Assembly: GCF_011043555.1 (NCBI RefSeq)
Contig: NZ_JAAKGS010000005.1
Location: forward strand, 186,001-250,000
DNA length: 64,000 bases
Direction: 5' to 3'
Origin: Sphingobacterium sp. SGR-19
Lineage (GTDB): Bacteria; Bacteroidota; Bacteroidia; Sphingobacteriales; Sphingobacteriaceae
The notes under the pieces are model-generated. The model was not told the origin of the DNA, searched no databases, and saw only the letters and a program-made list of their open reading frames with translations. Within the stretch, counting starts at the first letter, position 1. Each line of letters begins with the position of its first letter. Both the position numbers and the translations under genes were made by a program. Shown piece after piece: positions 9,559 through 19,134 of the stretch.

Positions 9559-10287
9559 TTATCGATCCCTAAATGTGTAATAATAATCCTTAATTACCAC
9601 ATCGATAAACTCTTCGGGGCGCATTTGCGGTTTTACATCTAGCAATTCAACAAGTTTATTGCTTAGCGCGAGTATGATATTGTAATCTTTGCGTTCGTAC
9701 CCCTTTTTGTATATATCTTTAATGGTATTGGCATCTTTATCTGACAAGCGCATTACTTCAGGGAATGTAACCGTATATTCTTGTGTAATCTCTGCAAATA
9801 GCGTTTGTTGCAGCGCCATGTTCTGTTTGGTACTGATGACGGTGGTGTCGGCAGCAATATCACCGATCCGTTGTGCGTGCTTGGTGGCGATGATGCTGCT
9901 AATCCCAAGAGCCCCTGCGCATAAAAAGATATCCACGATAGTACATACCCAGCGGATAAAATATTGATATACCGATGCACGTGTGCCGTCAACCTTTACA
10001 ACTTTAGTACGCATAATCATTTTTCCGATGGTTTGTCCGTTAAAAAAGGTCTCCATGAGAAAAGGATAAAAAAATGCAGGAAGCAAAATAAGCATATAAA
10101 CACCTGTTGTCAACCAAGGATCACTGGTATTAAAAAGGCCGAGCCGTGAGACCAAGTAATAAACCATGATGGCGTAACATGTAATAATGAAATAGTCAAT
10201 TGCAAACGCAATGATACGGGAACCGAGCGAAGCCAAGTTGTATTCAAATTTTACGTTCTGCGGTGTATTGATGGCGAGTTTGTGCAT
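9559..10287 (-). CDS. RDD-family membrane protein
   Basis: 242 residues. The RDD domain is at about 18-150: an initial arginine ('LGSRIIAFAIDYFIITCYA'), a 'GQTIGKMIMRTKVV' loop and a late 'QRIGDIAADTTVI'. Three membrane helices are expected. The cytoplasmic C-terminus of about 90 residues has no recognised domain. The gene faces the SpoIIM-to-DUF58 operon across 247 bases. In many Bacteroidota RDD and SpoIIM genes lie together in this order, which suggests one functional module. Confidence 0.88.
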   Translation of the reverse strand: MHKLAINTPQNVKFEYNLASLGSRIIAFAIDYFIITCYAIMVYYLVSRLGLFNTSDPWLTTGVYMLILLPAFFYPFLMETFFNGQTIGKMIMRTKVVKVDGTRASVYQYFIRWVCTIVDIFLCAGALGISSIIATKHAQRIGDIAADTTVISTKQNMALQQTLFAEITQEYTVTFPEVMRLSDKDANTIKDIYKKGYERKDYNIILALSNKLVELLDVKPQMRPEEFIDVVIKDYYYTFRDR

Positions 10288-10534
10288 TTTATTAAAACGT
10301 TAATATTTCCTATATTAGCTTCGAGTAGGTGCAACTTTAGCTTCTCCTATTTACTTTGTTATTTTATTTAAAGATAAGAAACCATCATGGTATATTCAAA
10401 CCGAACGTGGTGAGCTCATGAATGCTAATGAAAAGCAAACATTTAATGAATAAACCACATGAGGGAATGAATAAACCTGATAGCTTCATCACCATTAAAA
10501 GAAAAATTTTACCGATGAAAATTAGAAAGATATA

Positions 10535-11497
10535 ATGAGAGAAGCATCCTTTATTGAAGGAAATAAAGAAAAATGGATCCTAATTGAAAATAATTTGAGA
10601 AATAAGATCAATGTAGATCCCGATATCTTGGCTTCCGATTATATGGAATTGACGAATGATCTGGCGTATGCACAGACATTTTATCCGCGATCAAAGACGA
10701 AAGATTATCTGAATGAGCTGGCGATATTGGCCCATCAACAATTGTATCGCGATCAAAAATCATCAGAAAACCAATTCAAGCGTTTTGTACAACAAGAGAT
10801 TCCAGAGGCTATATGGCAACTGCGCCGTCCGCTGCTCTATTCCCTACTCATTTTTTGCCTAGCGATAGCCATTGGGTTTATTTCAGCTCAATACGATTTG
10901 GATTTTGTACGGTTAATCTTAGGCGACTACTACGTAGACATGAGTATAGCGAACATCGAAGATGGAAACCCTGCCGGCGTTTATCAAGGAGGGAGTGAGC
11001 TAGGTTCCGCTTTGGCGATTACGATTAATAATGTTCGAGTCGCTTTCCTGGCTTTCGTACTAGGCGTATTTTACAGTATAGGTACAGGTTATATCTTATT
11101 CAGTAATGGCATCATGGTAGGCGCTTTTCATCATTTATTTTTTCGATATGGCGTCATGCAGGAAGCCATGTCGGCTGTTTGGATTCACGGAGCTATTGAA
11201 CTGTCGGTAATTGTCATTGCTGGGGGCTGCGGTCTTGCTATCGGAAACAGTATATTGTTTCCGAAATCCTATACAAGACTTGAATCGTTCAAAAGAGCGA
11301 TGAAAACCGCTTCTAAGGTGTTAATAAGCACGGTTCCGTTCTTTATCGTAGCGGGCTTTTTAGAAGGCTTTGTGACACGACATTACCAAGTTTCCATTTG
11401 GTTATGTATCAGTATTATTATAGCCTCATTTATGGCTATTATCTATTTCTATATAATCAGACCTTATCAACTGGCAAGAATTAACGGATGGAAATAG
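10535..11497 (+). CDS. stage II sporulation protein M-family membrane protein
   Basis: 320 residues. The N-terminal third is soluble and helical ('MREASFIEGNKEKW...YAQTFYP'), then a SpoIIM-type membrane domain with about five helices, including the conserved 'GAFHHLFFRYG' and 'WIHGAIELSVIVIAGGCGL' segments. Bacteroidota do not sporulate; in Bacillus SpoIIM acts with peptidoglycan hydrolases in engulfment, so a cell-envelope role is plausible here. First gene of a tightly packed run; it overlaps the next gene by 10 bases. In the 247-base upstream gap I see no confident promoter. Confidence 0.9.
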   Translation: MREASFIEGNKEKWILIENNLRNKINVDPDILASDYMELTNDLAYAQTFYPRSKTKDYLNELAILAHQQLYRDQKSSENQFKRFVQQEIPEAIWQLRRPLLYSLLIFCLAIAIGFISAQYDLDFVRLILGDYYVDMSIANIEDGNPAGVYQGGSELGSALAITINNVRVAFLAFVLGVFYSIGTGYILFSNGIMVGAFHHLFFRYGVMQEAMSAVWIHGAIELSVIVIAGGCGLAIGNSILFPKSYTRLESFKRAMKTASKVLISTVPFFIVAGFLEGFVTRHYQVSIWLCISIIIASFMAIIYFYIIRPYQLARINGWK

Positions 11498-12405
11498 ACT
11501 TCGAATTTCGGAAAGAACGAAAACTGAGTGAAATTGTCCAAGATTTCATCAACCTCTTACGGTTGGTGCTAAGGCATTTTTTTCAAACTATCCTGAAGCT
11601 AGCTATCGTGCCGTTATGCATTATGTTGATTCTTATCTATTACGGAACAACCAAGATCAATTTAACGACAACGCAAAGCTGGACAGAAGCGGTGGATTTG
11701 GTATTCATTGCGATTGCGGCATTATTTACGCTGTTGGTGGTGAGTATGGTATTCTTTGGGCTGGCGATTGAATATTTTATCTTGCTGAAGAATAAGAGAG
11801 GAACTGATTTCAATTCTAATGACGTTTGGCGGGCTTTTGTAGCGAACCTAGGCAAATATTTTAGATTTTTACTTGTCAGTATTATAGCTTCCGTTATTCT
11901 GTTTATCCCCCTAATGTTCGCTATGATTGTCCTGATGTTTATTCCATTGGTCGGAAGTTTTGCCGTCGGAATTTTGGGGGCTTTTATAGGCGTTTGGTTC
12001 TTTTGCGCATTTTTGTTCTATCGGGAGGGATATATGCCCGCCAGCAATGCCATACAACAAAGCTTTTCTGTCTTAAAGAAAAAAATTGTCGATTATAGCG
12101 TTTCTTCATATGTCGTAAGTTTGGTGTTCCAGACACTTCTGGTGATGCTCACGTTAATACCATCTCTTATTATCGGGATTATAGCATACAACACCATTGG
12201 GTTCGAGACTACATTTTTTGATAGTGTAGCTGGACGCATGTTTACCTCTATTGGCGCTACGTTGTTGGTGTTACTTTATATCGTGTATTATATGTTTACG
12301 GTTTTGGTGTCGGGGATTATTTATGAGACCGCAAAAGAAGTGACATACGGCGAAGACGTCTATGAAAAGATACAAAATTTGGGAAAGGAGGAAGATGGGC
12401 AATAG
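11488..12405 (+). CDS. polytopic membrane protein of the SpoIIM-MoxR operon
   Basis: 305 residues with about six hydrophobic helices and a short charged C-terminus; no family recognised with confidence. The helices come in long hydrophobic pairs ('LAIVPLCIMLILIYYGT', 'LMFAMIVLMFIPLVGSFAVG', 'TLLVMLTLIPSLIIGIIAY'). A gene of this kind regularly sits between SpoIIM and the DUF4129 gene in Sphingobacteria, so it is probably a structural part of the same membrane complex. It overlaps both neighbours by about 10 bases, which points to translational coupling. Confidence 0.8.
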   Translation: MEIDFEFRKERKLSEIVQDFINLLRLVLRHFFQTILKLAIVPLCIMLILIYYGTTKINLTTTQSWTEAVDLVFIAIAALFTLLVVSMVFFGLAIEYFILLKNKRGTDFNSNDVWRAFVANLGKYFRFLLVSIIASVILFIPLMFAMIVLMFIPLVGSFAVGILGAFIGVWFFCAFLFYREGYMPASNAIQQSFSVLKKKIVDYSVSSYVVSLVFQTLLVMLTLIPSLIIGIIAYNTIGFETTFFDSVAGRMFTSIGATLLVLLYIVYYMFTVLVSGIIYETAKEVTYGEDVYEKIQNLGKEEDGQ

Positions 12406-13213
12406 AATTTTGGTCATGTTACTTTTGTTTTGGGGTTTCTTTTATTCTCATGCACAAGATACTACTGAATCTCTATCTCCGGTATCGGAAGATAGTGTCT
12501 CCATGAAAGCGCCGGAATATGCCCCACCGGATTGGGTAGATTATATGGAGGAAGGCTATTACGACACCATTCCCCGTATGAGCCAGATTCCGCAGGTGGA
12601 TACAGCAACATTTACCAATTTACTTGGACGCTATCAAGGCGAGGAGTTTGATTATGACAAGAACAGTCCCAATCGTATAGGTCTATTCAAGAAAATATTG
12701 GATAGGCTAGGGCGAATGTTGGACAATCTATTTCCCGCGAGAGCGTATTTCCAATTTGCCGATGTGGTGTATAAATTGCTGGCTGTCGTGGCGTTGGTTA
12801 TTTTTCTCTGGATCATTTATCGCGTGCTATTTTCCGGTAAGCGTTTGCTAGCTAAAGATAAAGATGATGACGATGTGTCTGATGAAGTAAGGTTCGTAGA
12901 GAAAAACCTGCTGGATATTGATCTAGCTAGTTTTATTGATAAGGCGCAAAAAGAGGGCGATTTTGCATTAGCTATACGTTACCTCAATCTTTTGAACATA
13001 CAATTATTAGCAAAGCGGGAGCTGATCCATTGGAAACACACCAAAACCCATGTGGAGCTTATTGAAGAAATAGAGCATAAAGAATTAAAACAAGATTTTA
13101 CCCGAAATGTCAATATATACAATCGCGTGTGGTATGGCAATATAGCTATAGACAAAGCTAAATATGAGGAGTATGTACCTTATTTCTTAACTTTTCAATC
13201 AAAATGGCGATGA
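12395..13213 (+). CDS. DUF4129 domain-containing membrane protein
   Basis: 272 residues from the chosen start. I prefer the ATG at 12395 because an excellent ribosome site (AAAGGAGG, ending 4 bases upstream) precedes it and it begins a signal peptide (MGNRILVMLLLFWGFFYSHA). An ATG 11 codons upstream would add a charged extension. One further membrane helix lies at about 127-147, followed by a cytoplasmic DUF4129-type domain ('AIRYLNLLNIQLLAKRELI', 'K-TH-x-E'). DUF4129 proteins go with MoxR/DUF58 systems and, elsewhere, with transglutaminase-like proteins. The gene overlaps both neighbours. Confidence 0.85.
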   Translation: MGNRILVMLLLFWGFFYSHAQDTTESLSPVSEDSVSMKAPEYAPPDWVDYMEEGYYDTIPRMSQIPQVDTATFTNLLGRYQGEEFDYDKNSPNRIGLFKKILDRLGRMLDNLFPARAYFQFADVVYKLLAVVALVIFLWIIYRVLFSGKRLLAKDKDDDDVSDEVRFVEKNLLDIDLASFIDKAQKEGDFALAIRYLNLLNIQLLAKRELIHWKHTKTHVELIEEIEHKELKQDFTRNVNIYNRVWYGNIAIDKAKYEEYVPYFLTFQSKWR

Positions 13214-14418
13214 AGAACTCTGGGAAATTTGGGTTTATATTGCTAGGTATCACCGTGTTGGCCATTGCGTTTATTGACTTGGCAAGCGACAAGCAGATTG
13301 ATTGGTCGAAAACGTATGATCAACGGGATAAAATTCCTTATGGTTTATATGTAACGCGGGAAGAATTGCCCGAAATTTTGGAAAAACAGATACAGATAGA
13401 AGATTTCACATCGACAAACTATGATTTTTTAAAAACATTTTTACCGGATAAAGAACAAAGTAGTTTAGTTTATATCGTAAATGGGTTTTACGAAGGTAAA
13501 GAGGTGACGGGAGAACTACTGAAATTTGTGGAAAGGGGAGGAGAAGTTTTTATTTCTGCCAATAGTTTTCCGCTTTATTTACTTGATACATTGGGGATAA
13601 AGCAGCAATACCACTATCCCCACAATTTTAATGAGGTCATCAATGTGGAAGATCGCCCATTCTCGCTGGTGGATGGCAAAACAGCTTATTATAAAGACTT
13701 TGAGTATCCCGGGTTGTTCTGCGATTTGGATACGGTCAATACGCGTATAATCGGGTATTATGACGTGGAAGATCGGGAGATACCTAATTTTATCGAGTTA
13801 AAAAGAGGAAAAGGCCGCTTTCTTCTGCATCTGGAACCGTTGATGTTTACGAATTACTACATGTTAAAGGAGGAGAATTATATATATGGAGCGGCTGTGT
13901 TGAAATTGCTTTCCAATAAGGAGGTCTATTGGTTTGATAGTACCTTTAAGGGAACAGAGGAAGCAAAAACACCCTTACGTGTATTGTTGCAGAATGACGG
14001 ACTGCGTCAGGCTTGGTATATTTTACTTTTTGGGCTTATCCTATTTCTACTGTTTAAAAGTAAACGGGAAGAACGAGCTGTCCAAGTCGTCGAGCCGGAG
14101 CTAAATCTATCTAAGGAATTTGCGCGTACAATAGCCACGTTATATTATGAAAGCGGCAATCCGGGCAACCTTATACAAAAGAAAGTAGAGTACTTTTTGT
14201 ACGATATCCGAACGCATTTTCAACTGGATATTCTGCAATTGGAAGATGAAGTTTTTGCAAGACAATTGTCGTTGAAAACCGCTGTTCCGTTAGACGAGTG
14301 CGAAAACTTGATCGAGCTCCTTCTAAGATATCGAAAAGTGAGTACGTCTACGGATGCTGAATTGGTTGAGTTAAATAAAAGAATCGAAGATTTTAAACAT
14401 AAAGCGAATATGCTATGA
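13204..14418 (+). CDS. DUF4350 domain-containing membrane protein
   Basis: 404 residues: an N-terminal membrane helix (about 9-24), a large extracytoplasmic domain of the DUF4350 (GATase-like) type with 'LLKFVERGGEVFISANSFPL', a second helix at about 268-284 ('WYILLFGLILFLLFKSKR'), and a helical cytoplasmic tail. An in-frame ATG two codons later is a possible start. It overlaps DUF4129 by 10 bases and MoxR by 4 (ATGA). It is one of the standard partners of MoxR and DUF58 in this operon type; its biochemical role is not known. Confidence 0.85.
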   Translation: MAMKNSGKFGFILLGITVLAIAFIDLASDKQIDWSKTYDQRDKIPYGLYVTREELPEILEKQIQIEDFTSTNYDFLKTFLPDKEQSSLVYIVNGFYEGKEVTGELLKFVERGGEVFISANSFPLYLLDTLGIKQQYHYPHNFNEVINVEDRPFSLVDGKTAYYKDFEYPGLFCDLDTVNTRIIGYYDVEDREIPNFIELKRGKGRFLLHLEPLMFTNYYMLKEENYIYGAAVLKLLSNKEVYWFDSTFKGTEEAKTPLRVLLQNDGLRQAWYILLFGLILFLLFKSKREERAVQVVEPELNLSKEFARTIATLYYESGNPGNLIQKKVEYFLYDIRTHFQLDILQLEDEVFARQLSLKTAVPLDECENLIELLLRYRKVSTSTDAELVELNKRIEDFKHKANML

Positions 14419-15410
14419 GCGAACTAGGAAATAAATACGAGCCCAGTTTTGAAAACAGAATAGACCTCACGGACCTAAAAGACAAGATGGACGCGGTGAA
14501 ACAGGAGGTCAAGAAGGTTATTATAGGTCAAGACGAGGTCATTCATAAACTTTTGATTGCTATTCTGGCAACCGGCCATTCGTTGATAGAGGGGATGCCG
14601 GGTGTCGCAAAAACATTGACAGCAAAGTTGCTGGCCAAAGCGGTGAAAGGTCAATTTAAACGTATACAGTTTACACCCGATTTGATGCCTTCGGATGTAA
14701 CCGGATCTTCCGTGCTAGACCTAAAGACCAATGAGTTTGAATTTAAAAAAGGTCCGATTTTCGGTCATATCGTTTTAATAGACGAAATAAACCGCGCTCC
14801 GGCAAAAACGCAATCATCCTTGTTCGAGTGTATGTCCGAAAGGCAGGTTACCGTGGATGGTATCACCTACCCCGTACCAACACCGTTTGTGGTATTTGCT
14901 ACGCAGAATCCAATAGAGCACGAAGGAACGTATCGTTTGCCCGAAGCGCAATTGGACCGATTCCTGTTCAAAATTAATATTGATTATCCGGCGATAGAGC
15001 AAGAGTTGGATATCTTGCGTGAGCATCATGCGCAAAAAGCGAACAATAAGGAAGATTTGGTACAACCTGTATTAGCTATTGACGAATTGATTGGTTTTCA
15101 GCAGTTGATAAAATCTGTATATGTACACGAAGATGTCTTGACATACATTGCACAAGTAGTTTATCATACGCGTTCTAATTCGAACCTTACGCTGGGAGCG
15201 TCACCACGTGCTTCGATCGCGCTGTTAGAAGCTTCAAAAGCAAGCGCCGCACTTCAAGGAAGAGACTTTATTACACCGGACGATGTGAAGTATGTCGCTC
15301 CGGCAATATTAGGGCACCGCGTGCTGCTGACTCCGGAAAAGGAAATGGAAGGGTTCACGAGTGATTATATCATTAAACAGATTGTAGACAGTATCGAAAT
15401 CCCGAGATAA
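14415..15410 (+). CDS. MoxR-family AAA+ ATPase
   Basis: 331-residue cytoplasmic AAA+ chaperone-like ATPase. Walker A is GMPGVAKT at 60-67, Walker B LIDEINRAP at about 121-129, and the 'FATQNPIEHEGTYRLPEAQLDRF' segment (sensor 1 and Arg finger region) follows, all standard for MoxR. Members help assemble or activate metal- or VWA-containing partner proteins, often the DUF58 product next door. The start overlaps the DUF4350 stop by four bases and its stop overlaps the DUF58 start by one. Confidence 0.95.
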   Translation: MSELGNKYEPSFENRIDLTDLKDKMDAVKQEVKKVIIGQDEVIHKLLIAILATGHSLIEGMPGVAKTLTAKLLAKAVKGQFKRIQFTPDLMPSDVTGSSVLDLKTNEFEFKKGPIFGHIVLIDEINRAPAKTQSSLFECMSERQVTVDGITYPVPTPFVVFATQNPIEHEGTYRLPEAQLDRFLFKINIDYPAIEQELDILREHHAQKANNKEDLVQPVLAIDELIGFQQLIKSVYVHEDVLTYIAQVVYHTRSNSNLTLGASPRASIALLEASKASAALQGRDFITPDDVKYVAPAILGHRVLLTPEKEMEGFTSDYIIKQIVDSIEIPR

Positions 15411-16738
15411 TGCGTTTTATCCGAAGTCTGTATGTAACCAATAAATTCTTCTACACGCTACTCCTGTTAGCGACATGTTTTGTGCTGTCCTTTTTTATCA
15501 AGGCGTTATTCCCTTTCGTGATTGCACTTCTTTGGCTATTTATAGCGGCATGTGCATGGGATATGCTATTTCTTTACTTTCAAAAAAGTAAAATAATTAT
15601 ACAGCGAAATTATCCCGAAAAGCTATCGAACGGTGATGAGAATGATATGGAGATTCAGTTGACCAGTAGTTATCCTGCCAAAGTCCGTATCCGCCTGTTG
15701 GAAGAGTTTCCGATACAACTGCAACTGCGGAACGTGGAATTGGAGTCAACGATTCTGCCTCGGGAAGTCAAAGCCATCAGTTATCAAATCCGTCCAACCT
15801 CGCGAGGTATTTATGCTTTCGGAAGATGCCACGCCCTAGTGCAGAGACTTGGATTGTTTGCAAGAAAATTCACATTGAATGAGCCTCTCGCACTGGCTTG
15901 CTATCCTTCGTTTATCCAGATGCGGAAATATCAATTATTAGCAACAACGGATAGATTGGTGGAATTGGGGATTAAGCGCATCCGAAAAATTGGGGCTACA
16001 CTGGAATTTGACCATATACGCGAATATGTGCGAGGAGATGAGTATCGTCATCTCAACTGGAAAGCAACGGCCAAGCATAAGAAACTATTGGTTAATCAAT
16101 ATCAGGAAGAAAAATCACAGCCTATTTATGCGCTCATTGATACAGGACGGGTCATGCGTATGCCTTTCAACGGATTGACGTTACTGGATTATGCGATTAA
16201 CTCGACCTTGGTGCTGGCGAATGCAGCTATCCTAAAACAGGACCGTGCAGGTATGCTGACGTTTTCCAAGGCGGTATCAGACCATATTCCCGCGGAGAAA
16301 CGTAATAACCAGATGCAGCTGATCTCTGAAAAACTCTACAACATAACGACTGCATTCGAAGAGTCGGAGTTTGGCAACCTCTACGCTTTCTGTAATAAAC
16401 ATATCAATAAGCGCTCCTTATTGATGTTGTATACCAATTTTGAAACGATAGATGCGCTGTCACGTCAGATGGCCTATTTACGTATGCTGGCCAAGACACA
16501 TATTGTGGTGGTGGTCGTATTCAAGAATACCGAGTTAATCGATATGGCGAAAAAAGAGGGAAAGAAAACCATTGACGTATATAATCAGATTATTGCACAG
16601 AAATTTGTATACGAAAAACATCTTGTTATCCAAGAACTGCATAGACAGGGAATCCAGACAATCTATACGTCGCCAGAAAACCTAACCATTAATGCCATCA
16701 ACAAATATTTGGAAATTAAGGCAAGAGGGTTGTTATAA
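15410..16738 (+). CDS. DUF58 domain-containing protein
   Basis: 442 residues with two N-terminal membrane helices (about 14-50), a beta-rich segment, then the DUF58 core with the signature 'EYVRGDEYRHLNWKATAK' around residues 203-220. A VWA-like domain follows ('PIYALIDTGRVM'; the canonical DxSxS is reduced to D-T-G-R, so the metal site looks incomplete). It is the usual partner of MoxR. Its start overlaps the moxR stop (TAATG). It ends 6 bases inside the convergent queD gene. Likely the last gene of the SpoIIM operon. Confidence 0.92.
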   Translation: MRFIRSLYVTNKFFYTLLLLATCFVLSFFIKALFPFVIALLWLFIAACAWDMLFLYFQKSKIIIQRNYPEKLSNGDENDMEIQLTSSYPAKVRIRLLEEFPIQLQLRNVELESTILPREVKAISYQIRPTSRGIYAFGRCHALVQRLGLFARKFTLNEPLALACYPSFIQMRKYQLLATTDRLVELGIKRIRKIGATLEFDHIREYVRGDEYRHLNWKATAKHKKLLVNQYQEEKSQPIYALIDTGRVMRMPFNGLTLLDYAINSTLVLANAAILKQDRAGMLTFSKAVSDHIPAEKRNNQMQLISEKLYNITTAFEESEFGNLYAFCNKHINKRSLLMLYTNFETIDALSRQMAYLRMLAKTHIVVVVVFKNTELIDMAKKEGKKTIDVYNQIIAQKFVYEKHLVIQELHRQGIQTIYTSPENLTINAINKYLEIKARGLL

Positions 16739-17152
16739 GCTATACGTCGCAGAACACTTCGCTGTTTCTTCTACCTTGCAAGCTACGAGCCTGACGGGAT
16801 AGTCTTTAAATTGTTGCGGTCCGATATGTTCCACCAGGTACTGTGCGATGTTTTCGGCTGTAGGATTGAAAGGGACGACTACTAGGCTATCACCTGCTAC
16901 TTCCTGCAATTGGGGCAATAACTCATCTTTTTCCCAAATTAAAAACTTGTGATCAAAATGTTCTTCCAGCCACGCACAAAGGGTGGTTTTGATCACGGAG
17001 AAATCAACAACCCGACCGATTTCGTCCAACTGATCAGCCGCCACCGTAAAATGTATACGATAGTTGTGGCCGTGTAAAAACCGGCATTTACCCTCATGCC
17101 CCACCACCCGGTGTCCACAGGATATATCATGGTATCTTTCCGCAAGAATCAT
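16733..17152 (-). CDS. queD: 6-carboxytetrahydropterin synthase (QueD/PTPS family)
   Basis: 139 residues of the 6-pyruvoyl-tetrahydropterin synthase fold. In queuosine synthesis QueD turns dihydroneopterin triphosphate into 6-carboxytetrahydropterin. Zinc ligands His14, His27 and His29 (the C-x-x-x-HGH-x-Y motif) and the catalytic Cys23 are all present, and the late Glu of 'VACKVEETAKCSA' fits the pterin-binding glutamate. queC and queE are not in the window, so a PTPS-III or other pterin role cannot be excluded. It follows lipB by 16 bases in the hflX-lipB-queD run. Confidence 0.85.
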   Translation of the reverse strand: MILAERYHDISCGHRVVGHEGKCRFLHGHNYRIHFTVAADQLDEIGRVVDFSVIKTTLCAWLEEHFDHKFLIWEKDELLPQLQEVAGDSLVVVPFNPTAENIAQYLVEHIGPQQFKDYPVRLVACKVEETAKCSATYSL

Positions 17153-17168
17153 AGTACAAAGGTAGTGT

Positions 17169-17864
17169 TTACAACAACTCCATTTGGAATAAATCAGCGA
17201 TATGACCTTTCAGTTTACTTTTAACCCCGTCCATATCCAGTTTGTGCCCGAGTTCGCGTTCCAGGGAAGTAACATCCTTATCATCTATGCCGCAAGGGAT
17301 GATATTGCCGAAATAGTTGAGGTCTGTGTTCACGTTGAAAGCAAATCCATGCATTGTGACCCACCGGGAAGCGCGGACACCCATCGCGCAGATTTTACGC
17401 GCCTTGTCATTGTCGGCATCTATCCATACACCCGTAAATCCTTCATAGCGTCCGGCCTGTATTCCGTATTCGCCGCATGTGCGGATAATGGCTTCTTCCA
17501 ACATACGCAGATACAGGTGGATATCCGTAAAAAAATTATCCAAATCCAATATGGGATACCCTACAATTTGACCCGGCCCGTGATAGGTAATGTCCCCGCC
17601 GCGGTTAATTTTATAAAAGCTGGCGTTTTTCTCTTTTAACCCCACTTCGTCGAGCAACAAATACTCTTCATGACCGCTTTTGCCCAATGTATACACATGG
17701 GGATGCTCCGTGAAGATGAGATGATTGGGCGTGGAGTCGGTTGTCCCATTTATGCGGTTCTCGTTCTTAACAGCTACCGTCTTGGTAAATATCTCCTCTT
17801 GGCGATCCCATGCTTCCTGATAATCGACCAATCCCCAATCCATAAATTGTACTCGTTTGTTCAT
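17169..17864 (-). CDS. lipB: octanoyltransferase LipB
   Basis: Transfers octanoyl from acyl carrier protein to the lipoyl domains of 2-oxoacid dehydrogenases and the glycine cleavage H protein, the first step of lipoate synthesis. The 231-residue protein has the substrate-binding segment RGGDITYHGPGQ at 88-99 and the catalytic pair Lys157 (ARKICAMG) and Cys191 (IIPCG). It starts 2 bases after the hflX stop, so the two are co-transcribed. Confidence 0.95.
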   Translation of the reverse strand: MNKRVQFMDWGLVDYQEAWDRQEEIFTKTVAVKNENRINGTTDSTPNHLIFTEHPHVYTLGKSGHEEYLLLDEVGLKEKNASFYKINRGGDITYHGPGQIVGYPILDLDNFFTDIHLYLRMLEEAIIRTCGEYGIQAGRYEGFTGVWIDADNDKARKICAMGVRASRWVTMHGFAFNVNTDLNYFGNIIPCGIDDKDVTSLERELGHKLDMDGVKSKLKGHIADLFQMELL

Positions 17865-17866
17865 GG

Positions 17867-19057
17867 TTAATACAGCAAATTATTATAAGGATATCTTGCT
17901 GTATGCATTTTGGAGATAATATCGTATAATTTCTGTTTGAATTCCTCGACATTGGTTTTCTCCGTTGCAGACAGAAAAATAGCCGGATCGGAGTTTTTTG
18001 CCATCCAGGAGTTCCTAAACTCATCAAGCGTAACTTTAATTTCTTTACCGTTCTCATCGACCGCTACGGGAGGTTTATAAGCATCTATCTTGTTGAAAAC
18101 CGTAATAATTGGTTTGTCCAATGCATCGATGTCCTTTAGCGTTTCGTTTACGGCAGCAATATGGTCTTCAAAATTAGGATGGGATATATCCACGACATGT
18201 ATAAGTACATCTGCTTCGCGTACCTCGTCTAAAGTAGATTTAAAGGATTCCACCAAATGGTGGGGCAACTTGCGGATGAATCCTACTGTGTCCGAAAGCA
18301 GGAAAGGTAGATTGTCAATGACTACCTTCCGTACGGTTGTATCCAGCGTCGCGAACAGTTTGTTTTCCATGAGCACATCCGACTTGGAGATCATGTTCAA
18401 TATGGTCGACTTCCCGACGTTGGTATAGCCTACAAGCGCCACGCGTATGAGCTCGCCCCGGTTTTTACGCTGGGTTTCATTCTGTTTGTCGATGACCCTT
18501 AAGCGTTCTTTCAACAGCGATATTTTGTTCAGAATAATCCGTCTATCCGTTTCAATCTGGGATTCTCCCGGTCCACGCATACCGATACCCCCGCGCTGAC
18601 GCTCCAAGTGAGTCCACATACGGGTTAGTCGAGGTAATAGATACTGTAGCTGTGCCAGCTCAACCTGTGTCTTTGCCTGTGCCGTTTGCGCGTGCTTGGC
18701 AAAAATATCCAAGATGAGGTTGGAACGGTCCAAGATTTTACGTTTGAGTTCACGTTCTATGTTACGGAGCTGCGAGGGCGATAGTTCGTCGTCAAATACG
18801 ATCATGTCAATCTCCTCGGCATCCGCGTACTGCCTGATTTCTTCCAGCTTACCCGATCCCACGAAAGTGGCATGTTCCGGCTTTGCCAATTTTTGCGTGA
18901 AAACATCTTTCACTTCTCCCCCTGCCGTTTGCACAAGAAATTCCAATTCCTGAAGGTAGTCTTTTGCGTTTTGTTCTGAAATATCTGGCGTTATCACCGA
19001 AACGAGTAATGCTGTTTCGGGTTTAAGTGCTGTATCGTATATTTTAGTTTTTCCCAT
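17867..19057 (-). CDS. hflX: ribosome-associated GTPase HflX
   Basis: 396 residues. The N-terminal HflX domain has a glycine-rich 'FVGSGKLEEI', then a long helical segment and 'RGGIGMRGPGESQIETDRR' (155-173), the HflX signature. The GTPase domain has G1 GYTNVGKS (210-217), G3 DTVGF and G4 NKID. HflX binds the 50S subunit and can split stalled ribosomes after stress. Upstream on the minus strand is a possible -7 box TATCTTTG (19102-19109) without a clear -33. The palindrome TTGTATACAA lies at 19080-19089, between that box and the start codon. First gene of the hflX-lipB-queD run. Confidence 0.95.
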   Translation of the reverse strand: MGKTKIYDTALKPETALLVSVITPDISEQNAKDYLQELEFLVQTAGGEVKDVFTQKLAKPEHATFVGSGKLEEIRQYADAEEIDMIVFDDELSPSQLRNIERELKRKILDRSNLILDIFAKHAQTAQAKTQVELAQLQYLLPRLTRMWTHLERQRGGIGMRGPGESQIETDRRIILNKISLLKERLRVIDKQNETQRKNRGELIRVALVGYTNVGKSTILNMISKSDVLMENKLFATLDTTVRKVVIDNLPFLLSDTVGFIRKLPHHLVESFKSTLDEVREADVLIHVVDISHPNFEDHIAAVNETLKDIDALDKPIITVFNKIDAYKPPVAVDENGKEIKVTLDEFRNSWMAKNSDPAIFLSATEKTNVEEFKQKLYDIISKMHTARYPYNNLLY

Positions 19058-19134
19058 GTATGATCAATTCTCTATTCGCTTGTATACAAAGAACAAGCTT
19101 ACAAAGATAATGGTTTTTGTGCTAATGTAAGGAG

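Noticed and set aside
19080..19089. TTGTATACAA palindrome before hflX as a second site for the XRE repressor
   Set aside because: It resembles the half-sites at 26928-26948 but lacks the 5-base spacer and CTATACAA/TTGTATAG arms; probably coincidence.
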